Of a DNA stretch of 64,000 nt, positions 44,906-53,549 are shown piece after piece. How positions within the stretch are numbered: the stretch's first letter is position 1; every line of letters begins with the position of its first letter. Made by a program: the position numbers and the translations under genes. This DNA is from Paracoccus sp. R12_2 (GTDB lineage Bacteria; Pseudomonadota; Alphaproteobacteria; Rhodobacterales; Rhodobacteraceae): positions 162,628-226,627 of the forward strand of contig NZ_JAGHRA010000006.1 of the NCBI RefSeq assembly GCF_017744015.1, given 5' to 3'. Under the pieces are notes generated by a model. That model worked only from the letters and a program-made list of their open reading frames with translations. It ran no database searches and was not told the origin of the DNA.

Positions 44906-45993
44906 GCGTCCCTCCGATCCGCCATGAAACGGCCGAGACAGTCCAGGACGCGGGTGCAGCCCTCCTCATCCCCGACGGTGATGCGCAGGGCTGCAGGCAG
45001 GCCATAGCCGCCGACCCGCCGCACCAGTATTCCGTCCGCGCGCAGCGCCGCGTCGGCGGCCTCGGCCTGATCCGGGTCCGAAAACCGCGCCAGCACGAAA
45101 TTCGCAAAGCTGTGGTCGCAGCCGATGCCCATCTGGATCAGGGAATCCCGCATCCGCGCACGCATCCGGTGGTTCAGATCGGCGCAATGCGCGGTGAACT
45201 CGGTGTCGCGGATTGCGGCCTCGGCCGCGGCCATCTGCGCGTTCGACAGGTTGAACGGTTGGCGGATGCGGTTCAGCACGTCGATGATATCGCGCTGCGC
45301 GTAGCCCCAGCCGATCCGCAAGCCGCCCAAACCGTGGATCTTCGAGAAGGTGCGCGTCATGATCACGTTCGGATGCCGGTCGACCAGCGACACGCCGCCA
45401 TCGAATCCGCCTGCGAATTCGGTATAGGCGCCGTCATGAACCAGGATGACATTGGTGGGCAGGCCATCCACCAGACGCTGCAATTCGCCTTCACCCAGCA
45501 TCGTTCCGGTCGGGTTGGCCGGATTGGCGATAAAGACGATGCGTGTCCGGTCGGTGACGGCGGCCAGGATTGCCTCGACGTCGATCCGGCGTTCGGCCTC
45601 GGGAACGGTCACGGGCTGCGCGCCGACCATGCGCGCAAGGATCGGATACATGGAAAAACCGTGCTGGGTCGTGATGACCTGATCGCCGACCCCGGCATAG
45701 GCCTGGGTGACGAATTGCAGCACCTCGTCCGACCCGACGCCGCAGATGATCCGCTCGGGGTCCAGCCCGTGCACATGACCGATGGCGCCGCGCAACCCGG
45801 CATGATCGGTCGAGGGATAGCGGTGCAGATCTGCACCGGCGGCGGCAAATGCGGCACGGGCCTTGTCGCTGCATCCCAGCGGATTTTCGTTCGATGACAG
45901 TTTCAGCACCCGATCGTGCCCTGCCAGGCTGCTTTCGCCGCTGACGTAAAGCGCGATATCCATGATGCCGGGCTGCGGGGTGATCTGGGTCAT
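44902..45993 (-). CDS. hisC: histidinol-phosphate aminotransferase
   Basis: 363-residue fold-type I PLP aminotransferase: KLSSNENPLGCSDKAR, GVGSDEVLQFVTQAYAG, FIANPANPTGTMLGE, the PLP-lysine region MTRTFSKIHGLGGLRIGWGY, and NFVLARFSDPDQAEAADAALRADGILVR. HisC enzymes also transaminate phenylpyruvate and hydroxyphenylpyruvate, fitting its operon with tyrA. Of two nearby ATGs (45999, 45993) the second is spaced correctly from GAAGGA, so I chose it. Confidence 0.93.
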   Translation of the reverse strand: MTQITPQPGIMDIALYVSGESSLAGHDRVLKLSSNENPLGCSDKARAAFAAAGADLHRYPSTDHAGLRGAIGHVHGLDPERIICGVGSDEVLQFVTQAYAGVGDQVITTQHGFSMYPILARMVGAQPVTVPEAERRIDVEAILAAVTDRTRIVFIANPANPTGTMLGEGELQRLVDGLPTNVILVHDGAYTEFAGGFDGGVSLVDRHPNVIMTRTFSKIHGLGGLRIGWGYAQRDIIDVLNRIRQPFNLSNAQMAAAEAAIRDTEFTAHCADLNHRMRARMRDSLIQMGIGCDHSFANFVLARFSDPDQAEAADAALRADGILVRRVGGYGLPAALRITVGDEEGCTRVLDCLGRFMADRRDA

Positions 45994-46116
45994 GGGCATA
46001 TCCTTCGGTCCGCGCCGGTCTAATCGGCGTGGCCCTGCATTGGAAGTGGCGAAATTCTTTGCCCTCGGGCGTCTCGTGGTCGATAAAGGCCGCGTCACGA
46101 GTAACAGTGAAGTGCA

Positions 46117-47382
46117 ATGCCTGATCCCGGACTTCCCAAGGTGCTGATCGTCGCACCCAATGCCTCGGCCCGTTTCGGCGGCGAGGCGTTTCTGCCGCTG
46201 AACTATTTCCGCATCCTGTCACGGCGCGGCCACCCGGTGCAGTTGATCGCCCATCACCGCAACGCTCAGGAACTGCTGGCGCTGCCGGACTGCGATCCCG
46301 AAAACATGCATTTCGTGCCAGACACGCGCTGGCACCGGATGATCTGGCGCGCGTTCGGCCGCATGCCTGAACGGGTGCGCGACCTGATCGGCGGCGGGCT
46401 GATGACATGGCTGAACGAGTTGTATCAGGCCCGGCTGATCCGACAGTTGATCGCACGCGGCGAGGTGGATCTGATCCACCAGCCGATCCCTGTCTCGCCG
46501 CTGATGCCGTCGAACCTGCACCGGTTCGGTGTGCCGCTGGTGATCGGTCCCATGAATGGGGGGATGGATTATCCCGCCGGATATGAGGATTACGAGGGTG
46601 GCGCGACGCGCGCCTCGATCGCGCTGGGACGTCGCGTCGCGTTGTTGTTCAACCGGATCAACCCCGGCAAGCACAAGGCGGCGGCGCTGCTGGTCGCGAA
46701 TGAACGCACGCGCCGCGCGCTGCCGAACCCCCGCCATCCGCATGTCGAAACCCTGATCGAGAACGGCATCGACTTCACCCGCTGGCGCGCGCCCCAGCAA
46801 CAGCGCCCCGATCCGCGGCCCGATTGCCTTCGGCTGGTCTATCTGGGTCGGTTCGTCGGCTGGAAGGCCATCGACATCACGCTGCGGGCCGTCGCCATCG
46901 CCCGAGAATCCGGATCGGACGTGACGCTGGACCTGCTGGGGGACGGCGAGGGACGCGCGGAACTGGAAACGCTGGCCGACGAATTGGGCATCGCGGATCA
47001 TGTCACCTTCCATGGCTTCCAGCCGCAGGAACGCTGTGCGCAGGTTCTGGCGATGTCGGATGCGCTGGTACTGAACTCGCTGCGCGAATGTGGTGGTGCG
47101 GTGGTGCTGGAGGCGATGGCGATGGGCCTGCCGGTGGTGGCCAGCGCGTGGGGTGGCCCGCTGGACTATCTGAACGCCGAAAGCGGCATTCTGGTCCATC
47201 CGGTCCCGCGTCACGACTTCCCGCAGCGGTTGGCGGGCGCCTTCGCGACGCTGGCGCATGATCCTGATCTGCGTTCGCGTATGGGGCAGGCGGGCCAGAA
47301 GATCGTGCGCCGCGACTTCGACTGGGAATCCAAGGTTGATCGAATGGTGCAGATCTATCGCGAGGCAACGCAGAACCACTAG
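46117..47382 (+). CDS. glycosyltransferase family 4
   Basis: 421-residue GT-B enzyme. N-terminal KVLIVAPNASARFGGEAFLPLNYFRIL, IHQPIPVSPLMPS and VIGPMNGGMDYP. C-terminal Glycos_transf_1 domain with RLVYLGRFVGWKAIDI, VTLDLLGDGEGR and an E-x7-E region LNSLRECGGAVVLEAMAMGLPVVAS. Similar enzymes add sugars to exopolysaccharide units. It stands alone, divergent from hisC and followed by a tRNA gene on the other strand. Confidence 0.88.
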   Translation: MPDPGLPKVLIVAPNASARFGGEAFLPLNYFRILSRRGHPVQLIAHHRNAQELLALPDCDPENMHFVPDTRWHRMIWRAFGRMPERVRDLIGGGLMTWLNELYQARLIRQLIARGEVDLIHQPIPVSPLMPSNLHRFGVPLVIGPMNGGMDYPAGYEDYEGGATRASIALGRRVALLFNRINPGKHKAAALLVANERTRRALPNPRHPHVETLIENGIDFTRWRAPQQQRPDPRPDCLRLVYLGRFVGWKAIDITLRAVAIARESGSDVTLDLLGDGEGRAELETLADELGIADHVTFHGFQPQERCAQVLAMSDALVLNSLRECGGAVVLEAMAMGLPVVASAWGGPLDYLNAESGILVHPVPRHDFPQRLAGAFATLAHDPDLRSRMGQAGQKIVRRDFDWESKVDRMVQIYREATQNH

Positions 47383-47534
47383 AGTGCCGCATCGCCGCAG
47401 CACGGATCCCGACCACCCTTCCGGCGTTTGGAAATGTCTTCGGCACACAGGTGGCAGCGCGCCGAAACGCGACCTGCGCGGACAGCGAATGCGGCGCCAT
47501 CCATGTTGAAAAATCTGAGGAAACGCGTGCTGAA

Positions 47535-47611
47535 TGGTAGGCCCGGAGGGACTTGAACCCCCAACCAAGGCGTTATGAGCGCCCTGCTCTGACCAATTGA
47601 GCTACAGGCCC
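47535..47611 (-). tRNA. tRNA with CAU anticodon (probably tRNA-Ile2; else elongator tRNA-Met)
   Basis: 77 nt including an encoded CCA. Acceptor GGGCCTG pairs with CGGGCCT-type 3' strand; D-arm GCTCAATTGGTCAGAGC; anticodon stem GGGCG/CGCCT with loop CTCATAA, giving anticodon CAU; T-arm with GGTTCAAGTCC. CAU may mean elongator Met or Ile2 (C34 modified to lysidine by TilS). The GCCTTGGT variable-loop stretch and the acceptor resemble E. coli Ile2 more than elongator Met, so I lean to Ile2. Not the initiator: no CCC/GGG pairs of the initiator anticodon stem. Confidence 0.93.
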
Positions 47612-47731
47612 ATGCAGCGAGGTCTGACTACTGCCGGGTCGTTGGGCGGTCAAGCGCAACCTCTGCGTTGGCCGTTGCCGAACAGGGCGGCATCCGTTAT
47701 CGGGGGCGCAGATTTCAGCCCGGGGGTGGTG

Positions 47732-48772
47732 ATGACGAAAAACGGGATCAGCTATCGCGATGCGGGCGTCGATATCGACGCGGGCAATGCGCTGGTCGAC
47801 AGGATCAAGCCTGCGGCTGCGGCCACCGCGCGGCCCGGCGTCATGGATGCGCTTGGCGGGTTCGGTGCGTTGTTCGATCCGCGTGCGGCAGGCTATGACG
47901 ATCCCGTCCTGGTCGCCGCCACCGACGGGGTGGGCACGAAACTGCGCATTGCGATCGACACCGGGCACCTGGACGGGATCGGCCAGGATCTTGTCGCGAT
48001 GTGCGTCAACGATCTTGTCTGTCAGGGCGCCGAGCCCCTGTTTTTTCTTGATTACTTCGCGACCGGCAAGCTGTCCGTAGACGAGGGCGCGCGTGTCGTC
48101 GAAAGCATCGCGCGCGGCTGCGGAATTGCCGGCTGTGCTCTGATCGGCGGCGAAACCGCCGAGATGCCTGGCATGTATCACGACGGTGATTTCGATCTAG
48201 CGGGATTTGCGGTGGGGGCGATGCAACGCGGCACTGCGCTGCCGCGTGATGTGAAGGCGGGCGATGTGCTGTTGGGGCTGGCCTCGGACGGGGTGCATTC
48301 CAACGGATATTCTCTGGTCCGCAAGGTCGCCGAACATGCGGGGCTGGGTTGGAACGACGCCGCGCCCTTCGCCGAGGCAAGCCTGGGCGAAGCATTGCTG
48401 GTCCCGACGCGGCTGTATGTCCGGCCGGCGCTGGCCGCGATCCGTGCCGGAGGCGTGCATGCCTTGGCCCATATCACCGGCGGCGGTCTGACCGAGAACC
48501 TGCCGCGCGTTCTGCCTGCCGATCTTGGGGCCGACATCGATCTGGGGGCCTGGCCTCTGCCTTCGGTCTTTGCTTGGCTGGCCGAGGCTGGCGGCATCGA
48601 ACAGGCCGAGATGCTGAAGACCTTCAACAGCGGCATCGGCATGGTACTGGTCGTTGCGGCCGACCGGGCCGATGCGCTGTCGGGGCTGCTGACCGACAAG
48701 GGTGAAACCGTTCACCGGATTGGTCAGGTCGGTGCCGATGCGGGCATCCGCTACAGCGGGACGCTTGCGTGA
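47732..48772 (+). CDS. purM: phosphoribosylformylglycinamidine cyclo-ligase
   Basis: 346-residue AIR synthetase of purine synthesis: [22 protein letters not shown] start, [94 protein letters not shown] and [11 protein letters not shown]. The open frame runs back to 47597 into the tRNA gene, which shows the ATG at 47732 is the real start. Overlaps purN by 4 bp. Confidence 0.96.
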   Translation: MTKNGISYRDAGVDIDAGNALVDRIKPAAAATARPGVMDALGGFGALFDPRAAGYDDPVLVAATDGVGTKLRIAIDTGHLDGIGQDLVAMCVNDLVCQGAEPLFFLDYFATGKLSVDEGARVVESIARGCGIAGCALIGGETAEMPGMYHDGDFDLAGFAVGAMQRGTALPRDVKAGDVLLGLASDGVHSNGYSLVRKVAEHAGLGWNDAAPFAEASLGEALLVPTRLYVRPALAAIRAGGVHALAHITGGGLTENLPRVLPADLGADIDLGAWPLPSVFAWLAEAGGIEQAEMLKTFNSGIGMVLVVAADRADALSGLLTDKGETVHRIGQVGADAGIRYSGTLA

Positions 48773-49356
48773 AACGCGTCGCGATCCTGATTTCCGGCGG
48801 CGGCTCGAACATGCTGCGGCTGGTCGAGGACATGACAGGCGATCATCCCGCGCGACCGGTTCTGGTTGCCTCGAACGACCCGACCGCCGCGGGGCTGGCG
48901 CGCGCCGAACGGCTGGGAATTTCCACCGCTTCGGTCGATCACCGCGACTTTCCCCGCGACAGGGCCGGGTTCGAGGCCGCGCTGCTGAAACCATTGCTGG
49001 ACGCGCAACCGGACATCATCTGTCTTGCGGGGTTCATGCGGATCCTGACGCCTGAATTCGTAACGCGCTTCGCAGGGCGCATGCTGAATATCCACCCGTC
49101 GCTGCTGCCCAGCTATCCGGGGCTGAACACGCATGCCCGCGCCATCGCTGCAGGTGATCCAGAGGCCGGGGTGACCGTTCACGAGGTCACGCCGGAACTT
49201 GATGCCGGTCCGATCCTGGGTCAGGCGCGCGTGCCGATCCTGCCCGACGACACGCCCGAGGTGCTGGCCAGCCGTGTGCTGGTGCAAGAGCATCTTCTGT
49301 ATCCGGCCGTCCTGCGCCGGTTCGCGGCTGGCGATCGCAGCCCGGTCATGCTCTAG
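48769..49356 (+). CDS. purN: phosphoribosylglycinamide formyltransferase
   Basis: 195 residues, GTG start overlapping the purM stop. [57 protein letters not shown], and the catalytic [23 protein letters not shown] with [15 protein letters not shown] (Asn/His/Asp triad). Transfers formyl from 10-formyl-THF to GAR. Standard purMN unit. Confidence 0.96.
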   Translation: MKRVAILISGGGSNMLRLVEDMTGDHPARPVLVASNDPTAAGLARAERLGISTASVDHRDFPRDRAGFEAALLKPLLDAQPDIICLAGFMRILTPEFVTRFAGRMLNIHPSLLPSYPGLNTHARAIAAGDPEAGVTVHEVTPELDAGPILGQARVPILPDDTPEVLASRVLVQEHLLYPAVLRRFAAGDRSPVML

Positions 49357-49383
49357 CAGCGGTTAGCTTGCCGCGGGGCGAAA

Positions 49384-49989
49384 CTATCCCCACAGCGCGG
49401 TCAGCGCCGACAGCGGGTCATCCTCGGACCAGATTTCGGGGCCGATGGCGATGAAGTCGCAGGCAGACCACATCTGGGAGATCAGTTCGCGGGTCACCGC
49501 GCCTTCTGCCACCACCGGCAGTTCGATCATTTCCGACCACCACTGGAACAGTTCCAGCGGCGCAGGTCCGCCGCGCCCCAGCGCGCTGTCGCCGACAGGG
49601 CCGAAGCTGACATAGTCCGCGCCGGCCTCGCCCGCGGTGATTCCCTCGTGGCGCGAAGATCCGCAGAATGCGCCGACCACGGCATCGGCGCCCAGTTCCT
49701 TGCGGGCCAGACGGACACCGCGCGCGCCATCAGTCAGGTGAACGCCGTCAAGGCCGTGACGCTGTGCCAGCTTTACATGGTCGTCGATCACCACTGCCAC
49801 GTCGCGGGCGTGGGCGATCTCGCGCGCCAGGTCCGCAAGCCGGGACAGCTCGTCTTCCTCGGCGCCGCCGCGAATCCTGAGACATGCGACCTGAAACCGG
49901 TCCATCACCTCGGTCAGCATGGGTCCCAGCGCGGATGCCTGGGCGCCGGCGGGGGTCATCAGATACAGCTGCGGACCTTCGGACATCAT
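49384..49989 (-). CDS. ThiE/TenI-like TIM-barrel protein
   Basis: 201 residues. ThiE-like barrel: QLYLMTPAG, ACLRIRGGAEEDEL in place of the ThiE Q-x-R-x-K strand, VAVVIDDHVKLAQRHGLDGVHLTDGARGVRLARKELG, VVGAFCGSSRHEGITAGEAGADYVSFGPVGDS, and LPVVAEGAVTRELI. Several ThiE active-site features differ (no K after LR, TD instead of GQ, no TPTK loop), so thiamine-phosphate synthase activity is uncertain and a TenI-like role is possible. No thi neighbours and no TPP riboswitch seen. Good AAGGAG site before the ATG at 49989. Confidence 0.82.
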   Translation of the reverse strand: MMSEGPQLYLMTPAGAQASALGPMLTEVMDRFQVACLRIRGGAEEDELSRLADLAREIAHARDVAVVIDDHVKLAQRHGLDGVHLTDGARGVRLARKELGADAVVGAFCGSSRHEGITAGEAGADYVSFGPVGDSALGRGGPAPLELFQWWSEMIELPVVAEGAVTRELISQMWSACDFIAIGPEIWSEDDPLSALTALWG

Positions 49990-50058
49990 GTTCTCCTTCG
50001 TATCGCACGCAGATAGCGCAGCTTGCCGCTGGCTTCCAGACGGACTATGCGAACCGCC

Positions 50059-50787
50059 ATGCAAGACAGCCGCCAACCCGTCATGATCCTGGTCCGCCCG
50101 CAGATGGGCGAAAACATCGGTGCCGCCGCGCGTGCCATGCTGAATTTCGGCCTGACCGAAATGCGGCTGGTTGATCCGCGCGACGGTTGGCCGAATCCGA
50201 AGGCGGTCGCGATGGCGTCGGGCGCGGCGGGCAGGGTGCTGGACCACGCACGCGTCTTCCCGACGCTGGCCGAGGCGATGCAGGGCATCGACTATGCCTT
50301 CGCCACGACCGCGCGCGGACGTGAACTGTCAAAGCCGGTCTTCACGCCCGCCACCGCGATGGAAAAGGCCCGCGCCCATGACGGCCGCTGCGCGATCATC
50401 TTCGGCCCCGAACGCGCGGGACTGGAAAATGATGATGTCGCGCGCGCCAATGCCATCGTGACGGTGCCGGTAAATCCTGATTTTCCCTCTTTGAACCTTG
50501 CCCAGGCTGTCTTGCTGATGGGCTATGAATGGGGCCGCGACACTTTGCCGCCCGAACCCGCGCCGCATGCCCGCAAGGCGGATGCAGAGCTGCTGGCCGA
50601 CCGGGTCGAGATCGAGCGTCTGGGCGATCATTATCAGGAAAAGCTGACCGAGGCGGGGTTTTTCTTCCCCGAAACCAAGGCCGAGTCCATGCGGCTGAAC
50701 CTGCGCAACATGTGGTCGCGCCTGACCCTGACACGCGGCGATGTCCGCATCCTGCACGGCGTCTTGCGGCAATTGACCCGCCGGTAG
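50059..50787 (+). CDS. tRNA/rRNA 2'-O-methyltransferase (TrmJ-like, SPOUT)
   Basis: About 242 residues. SpoU/SPOUT motifs: VMILVRPQMGENIGAAARAMLNFGLTEMRLVDPRDGW (motif 1), CAIIFGPERAGLENDDV (motif 2) and TVPVNPDFPSLNLAQAVLLMGYEW (motif 3, knot/SAM site). The C-terminal helical extension is typical of TrmJ, which methylates position 32 of tRNAs. Start uncertain: ATG at 50059, 50047 or 50023, none with a strong ribosome site; homology begins right after 50059. Divergent from the ThiE-like gene. Confidence 0.9.
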   Translation: MQDSRQPVMILVRPQMGENIGAAARAMLNFGLTEMRLVDPRDGWPNPKAVAMASGAAGRVLDHARVFPTLAEAMQGIDYAFATTARGRELSKPVFTPATAMEKARAHDGRCAIIFGPERAGLENDDVARANAIVTVPVNPDFPSLNLAQAVLLMGYEWGRDTLPPEPAPHARKADAELLADRVEIERLGDHYQEKLTEAGFFFPETKAESMRLNLRNMWSRLTLTRGDVRILHGVLRQLTRR

Positions 50788-50826
50788 ACGCAACCTAACC
50801 TCCGCCCGACGTCAAAGGAGCCGAAA

Positions 50827-51972
50827 ATGGCCAAGCGCCCCGTTTTCGAGGAAGTCTCGGACCAGACCGCCCCGCGCCAGACGGTGCAGACCGGCATGAT
50901 CGACGCCGCGCCCAAAGGCGCGCGCCGCGCGATCCGGGTCTGGCTGGTGATCCTGTTTGCCATGGTTGCCGCGATGATCGCCCTGGGTGGGGCGACACGG
51001 CTGACGGGATCGGGCTTGTCAATCACGGAATGGGCGCCGGTCACGGGCGCGCTGCCGCCGATGTCGCAGGCGGATTGGCAAGCGGAATTCGACGCTTATC
51101 AGCAGATCCCACAATTCTCCGAAGTCAATCACGACATGGATCTGGCGGGCTTCAAGTGGATTTACTGGTGGGAATGGTCGCATCGGTTGCTTGGGCGATT
51201 GGTCGGCCTTGTCTGGGCGGTGGGCTTTCTTGGCTTTCTTGCGACGCGCAGAATTCCGACCGGCTGGACGCCGCGCCTGTTCGGGATCGGTGTGCTGGGC
51301 GGCGTTCAGGGTGCAATTGGCTGGTGGATGGTCAGTTCCGGGCTGGTGGACGGGATGACGCGGGTTGCCTCGTATCGGCTTGCCACGCATCTGGGCATCG
51401 CCTTCCTGATCCTGGGCCTGATCGCCTGGTATGTACTGCTTCTGGCCCGCCCCGAGGCCGCTTTAATGCGCGCCCGCCGCGCGGGCGAGCAGAAACTGTT
51501 CTCGATGACCACGGGCCTGATGCATCTGGCTTTTCTTCAGATCCTGATCGGCGCGCTTGTCGCGGGCATCGATGCGGGGCGGACCTATACCGGTTGGCCG
51601 ACGATGGGCGGGGAATGGATCCCCGCAGCCATCTGGAACGATACGCTTGGTTGGCGGAACTTTTTCGAGAACCCTGCGCTGGTTCAGTTCATTCATCGCA
51701 TGGCGGGATATCTGCTGGCGATTTTCGCGCTGGTGGTCTGGCTGCGGTCGCGCCGTTCGCCCCATCCCGTCACGCGCGGCGCGTTCACGGCGATGATCGT
51801 GACGGTGGCGGTGCAGGTCGGTCTTGGCATCATGAACGTCATGCATGCCTCGCCGCTGCCGCTGGCATTGACCCATCAGCTTGGCGCGGTTGCGCTGTTC
51901 ACGCTGATCATACGCGCCCGCGCACATGCGCGATACCCGCGCGAAACCTCGGTCAGGGGGACCATCAAATGA
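50827..51972 (+). CDS. ctaA: heme A synthase (CtaA/COX15)
   Basis: 381-residue, eight-helix protein converting heme O to heme A for aa3-type cytochrome oxidase. VWLVILFAMVAAMIALGGATRLTGSGLSITEWAPVTGALPP, WIYWWEWSHRLLGRLVGLVW (a heme-ligand His), VASYRLATHLGIAF, LIGALVAGIDAGRTYTGWPTMGGEWIP, FIHRMAGYLLAIFAL and LALTHQLGAVALF. Ribosome site AAAGGAGCC. Overlaps the M32 carboxypeptidase start by 4 bp. Confidence 0.96.
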   Translation: MAKRPVFEEVSDQTAPRQTVQTGMIDAAPKGARRAIRVWLVILFAMVAAMIALGGATRLTGSGLSITEWAPVTGALPPMSQADWQAEFDAYQQIPQFSEVNHDMDLAGFKWIYWWEWSHRLLGRLVGLVWAVGFLGFLATRRIPTGWTPRLFGIGVLGGVQGAIGWWMVSSGLVDGMTRVASYRLATHLGIAFLILGLIAWYVLLLARPEAALMRARRAGEQKLFSMTTGLMHLAFLQILIGALVAGIDAGRTYTGWPTMGGEWIPAAIWNDTLGWRNFFENPALVQFIHRMAGYLLAIFALVVWLRSRRSPHPVTRGAFTAMIVTVAVQVGLGIMNVMHASPLPLALTHQLGAVALFTLIIRARAHARYPRETSVRGTIK

Positions 51973-53441
51973 GTGCTTTCGACGATCTGCTCGCCTTCCA
52001 GCGCCAAACCGAGGCGCTGTCCTCGATCGCGGAACGCCTTGGCTGGGACCAGGAAACCGTCATGCCGCGTGGCGCGACCGAACAGCGCGCCGAAGAAATG
52101 GCCGCCATCGAAGAAGTGCTGCACGACCGGCGAACCGACCCGCGACTGGGCGAATGGCTGGCTGCCGCCGAACCGCGGGACGAGGCCGAGACGCGGATCG
52201 TCGAACTGATCGGCCGCGATTTCACCCGTGCCAGCCGCGTTCCGGCGCGTCTGGCCAGCGAACTTGCCAAGACCACCTCGCTGGCGCAGGGCATCTGGGC
52301 CGAGGCCCGCGCGAATGAAGCGCCCGAGGACTTCCTGCCGACGCTGGACCAGGTGCTGATGCTGAAGCGCGAGGAAGCCGCGGCGCTGGCCGATGGGGGC
52401 GATCCTTATGATGCGCTGCTGGAGGATTACGAACCCGACACCACCGCGACCGAGATCGCGCAGGTCTTCGACGCCATGCGCCCACGTCTGGTGGCCCTGC
52501 GCGAGGATGTGCTGGGGGCCGAATTCCAGCCGCAATCTCTGGCCGGTCACTTCCCGCAGGAAACCCAGCTGCGGCTGGCGCGCACCTGCGCGACCGCTTT
52601 CGGCTATGACTGGACGCGCGGGCGGATGGACATGGCGGTGCATCCGTTCAGTTCGGGGCGCTGGCAGGATAGCCGCATCACCACGCGGGTTGTCGAAACA
52701 GACCCGTTCAACTGCATCTATTCGACCATCCACGAAGTCGGCCATTCCAGCTACGAGCTGGGCATCGACCCGGATTATGCCTTCACGCCGCTGGGGCGCG
52801 GCGTGTCGATGGGCGTTCATGAAAGCCAAAGCCGGATCTATGAAAATCAGATGGGCCGGGGCAGGGCGTTCACCGGCTGGCTTTTCAACCGCATGTCGGA
52901 CGCGTTCGATGGCCTGAACATCACCGATGCGGATGCTTTCTATGCAACCGTGAATCGCGTGACGCCCGGCTATATCCGCACAGAATCGGACGAGGTGCAG
53001 TATAATCTGCATATCATGCTGCGCTTTGATCTGGAACGCGACCTCATCTCTGGCAAGCTGGACACCAGCGATCTGGTCGAGGCGTGGAACGCCCGGTTCC
53101 TCAAGGATTTCGGCGTTGCCGTGGATCGTCCCGCCAATGGCGTTCTGCAGGATGTTCACTGGTCCGTCGGCCTGTTCGGCTATTTCCCGACCTATGCGCT
53201 GGGGAATGTCTATGCCGGCTGCCTGAACGCCGCGATGCGCGAGGCGGTGCCCGATCTGGACGACGCGCTTGGCCAGGGCGACGGCGGACCCGGCGTCGAA
53301 TGGCTGCGCGAGAACATCCAGCGGCACGGCGGCCTGAAACCGCCGCGCCGGCTGATCGAAGAGGCGACCGGTTCGCCGATTTCGCCGGATCCGCTGCTGG
53401 ACTATCTGGAAGAAAAATTCGCCCGGATCTATCGGCTCTGA
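51969..53441 (+). CDS. carboxypeptidase M32 (Taq type)
   Basis: 490-residue M32 metallocarboxypeptidase, cytoplasmic. LGWDQETVMPRGATEQRAEEMA at the start, HPFSSGRWQDSRITTRVVETD, the zinc motif HEVGHSSYELG (HExxH) with the third ligand in GVHESQSRIYENQMGR, and TPGYIRTESDEVQYNLHIMLRFDLERDLI. Removes C-terminal amino acids from short peptides. The ATG overlaps the ctaA stop; the longer frame to 51030 is an artefact inside ctaA. Confidence 0.94.
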   Translation: MSAFDDLLAFQRQTEALSSIAERLGWDQETVMPRGATEQRAEEMAAIEEVLHDRRTDPRLGEWLAAAEPRDEAETRIVELIGRDFTRASRVPARLASELAKTTSLAQGIWAEARANEAPEDFLPTLDQVLMLKREEAAALADGGDPYDALLEDYEPDTTATEIAQVFDAMRPRLVALREDVLGAEFQPQSLAGHFPQETQLRLARTCATAFGYDWTRGRMDMAVHPFSSGRWQDSRITTRVVETDPFNCIYSTIHEVGHSSYELGIDPDYAFTPLGRGVSMGVHESQSRIYENQMGRGRAFTGWLFNRMSDAFDGLNITDADAFYATVNRVTPGYIRTESDEVQYNLHIMLRFDLERDLISGKLDTSDLVEAWNARFLKDFGVAVDRPANGVLQDVHWSVGLFGYFPTYALGNVYAGCLNAAMREAVPDLDDALGQGDGGPGVEWLRENIQRHGGLKPPRRLIEEATGSPISPDPLLDYLEEKFARIYRL

Positions 53442-53549
53442 TCTCTTTTTGCGCGTGGTGCCGACGCGCCGTCCGTCCGTTGTTTGCACCGGGCGGCGTG
53501 ATCTGTCACGATTTCGAGATCGAATAGCGCGAATAAGAAGGAAGAAATT

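Noticed and set aside
49990..50058. TPP riboswitch before the ThiE-like gene
   Set aside because: The 69-base divergent gap is too short and lacks the THI-box bases.
51030..51968. N-terminal extension of the M32 peptidase (803-aa frame)
   Set aside because: It is an alternate frame inside ctaA, and the family begins at the ATG at 51969.
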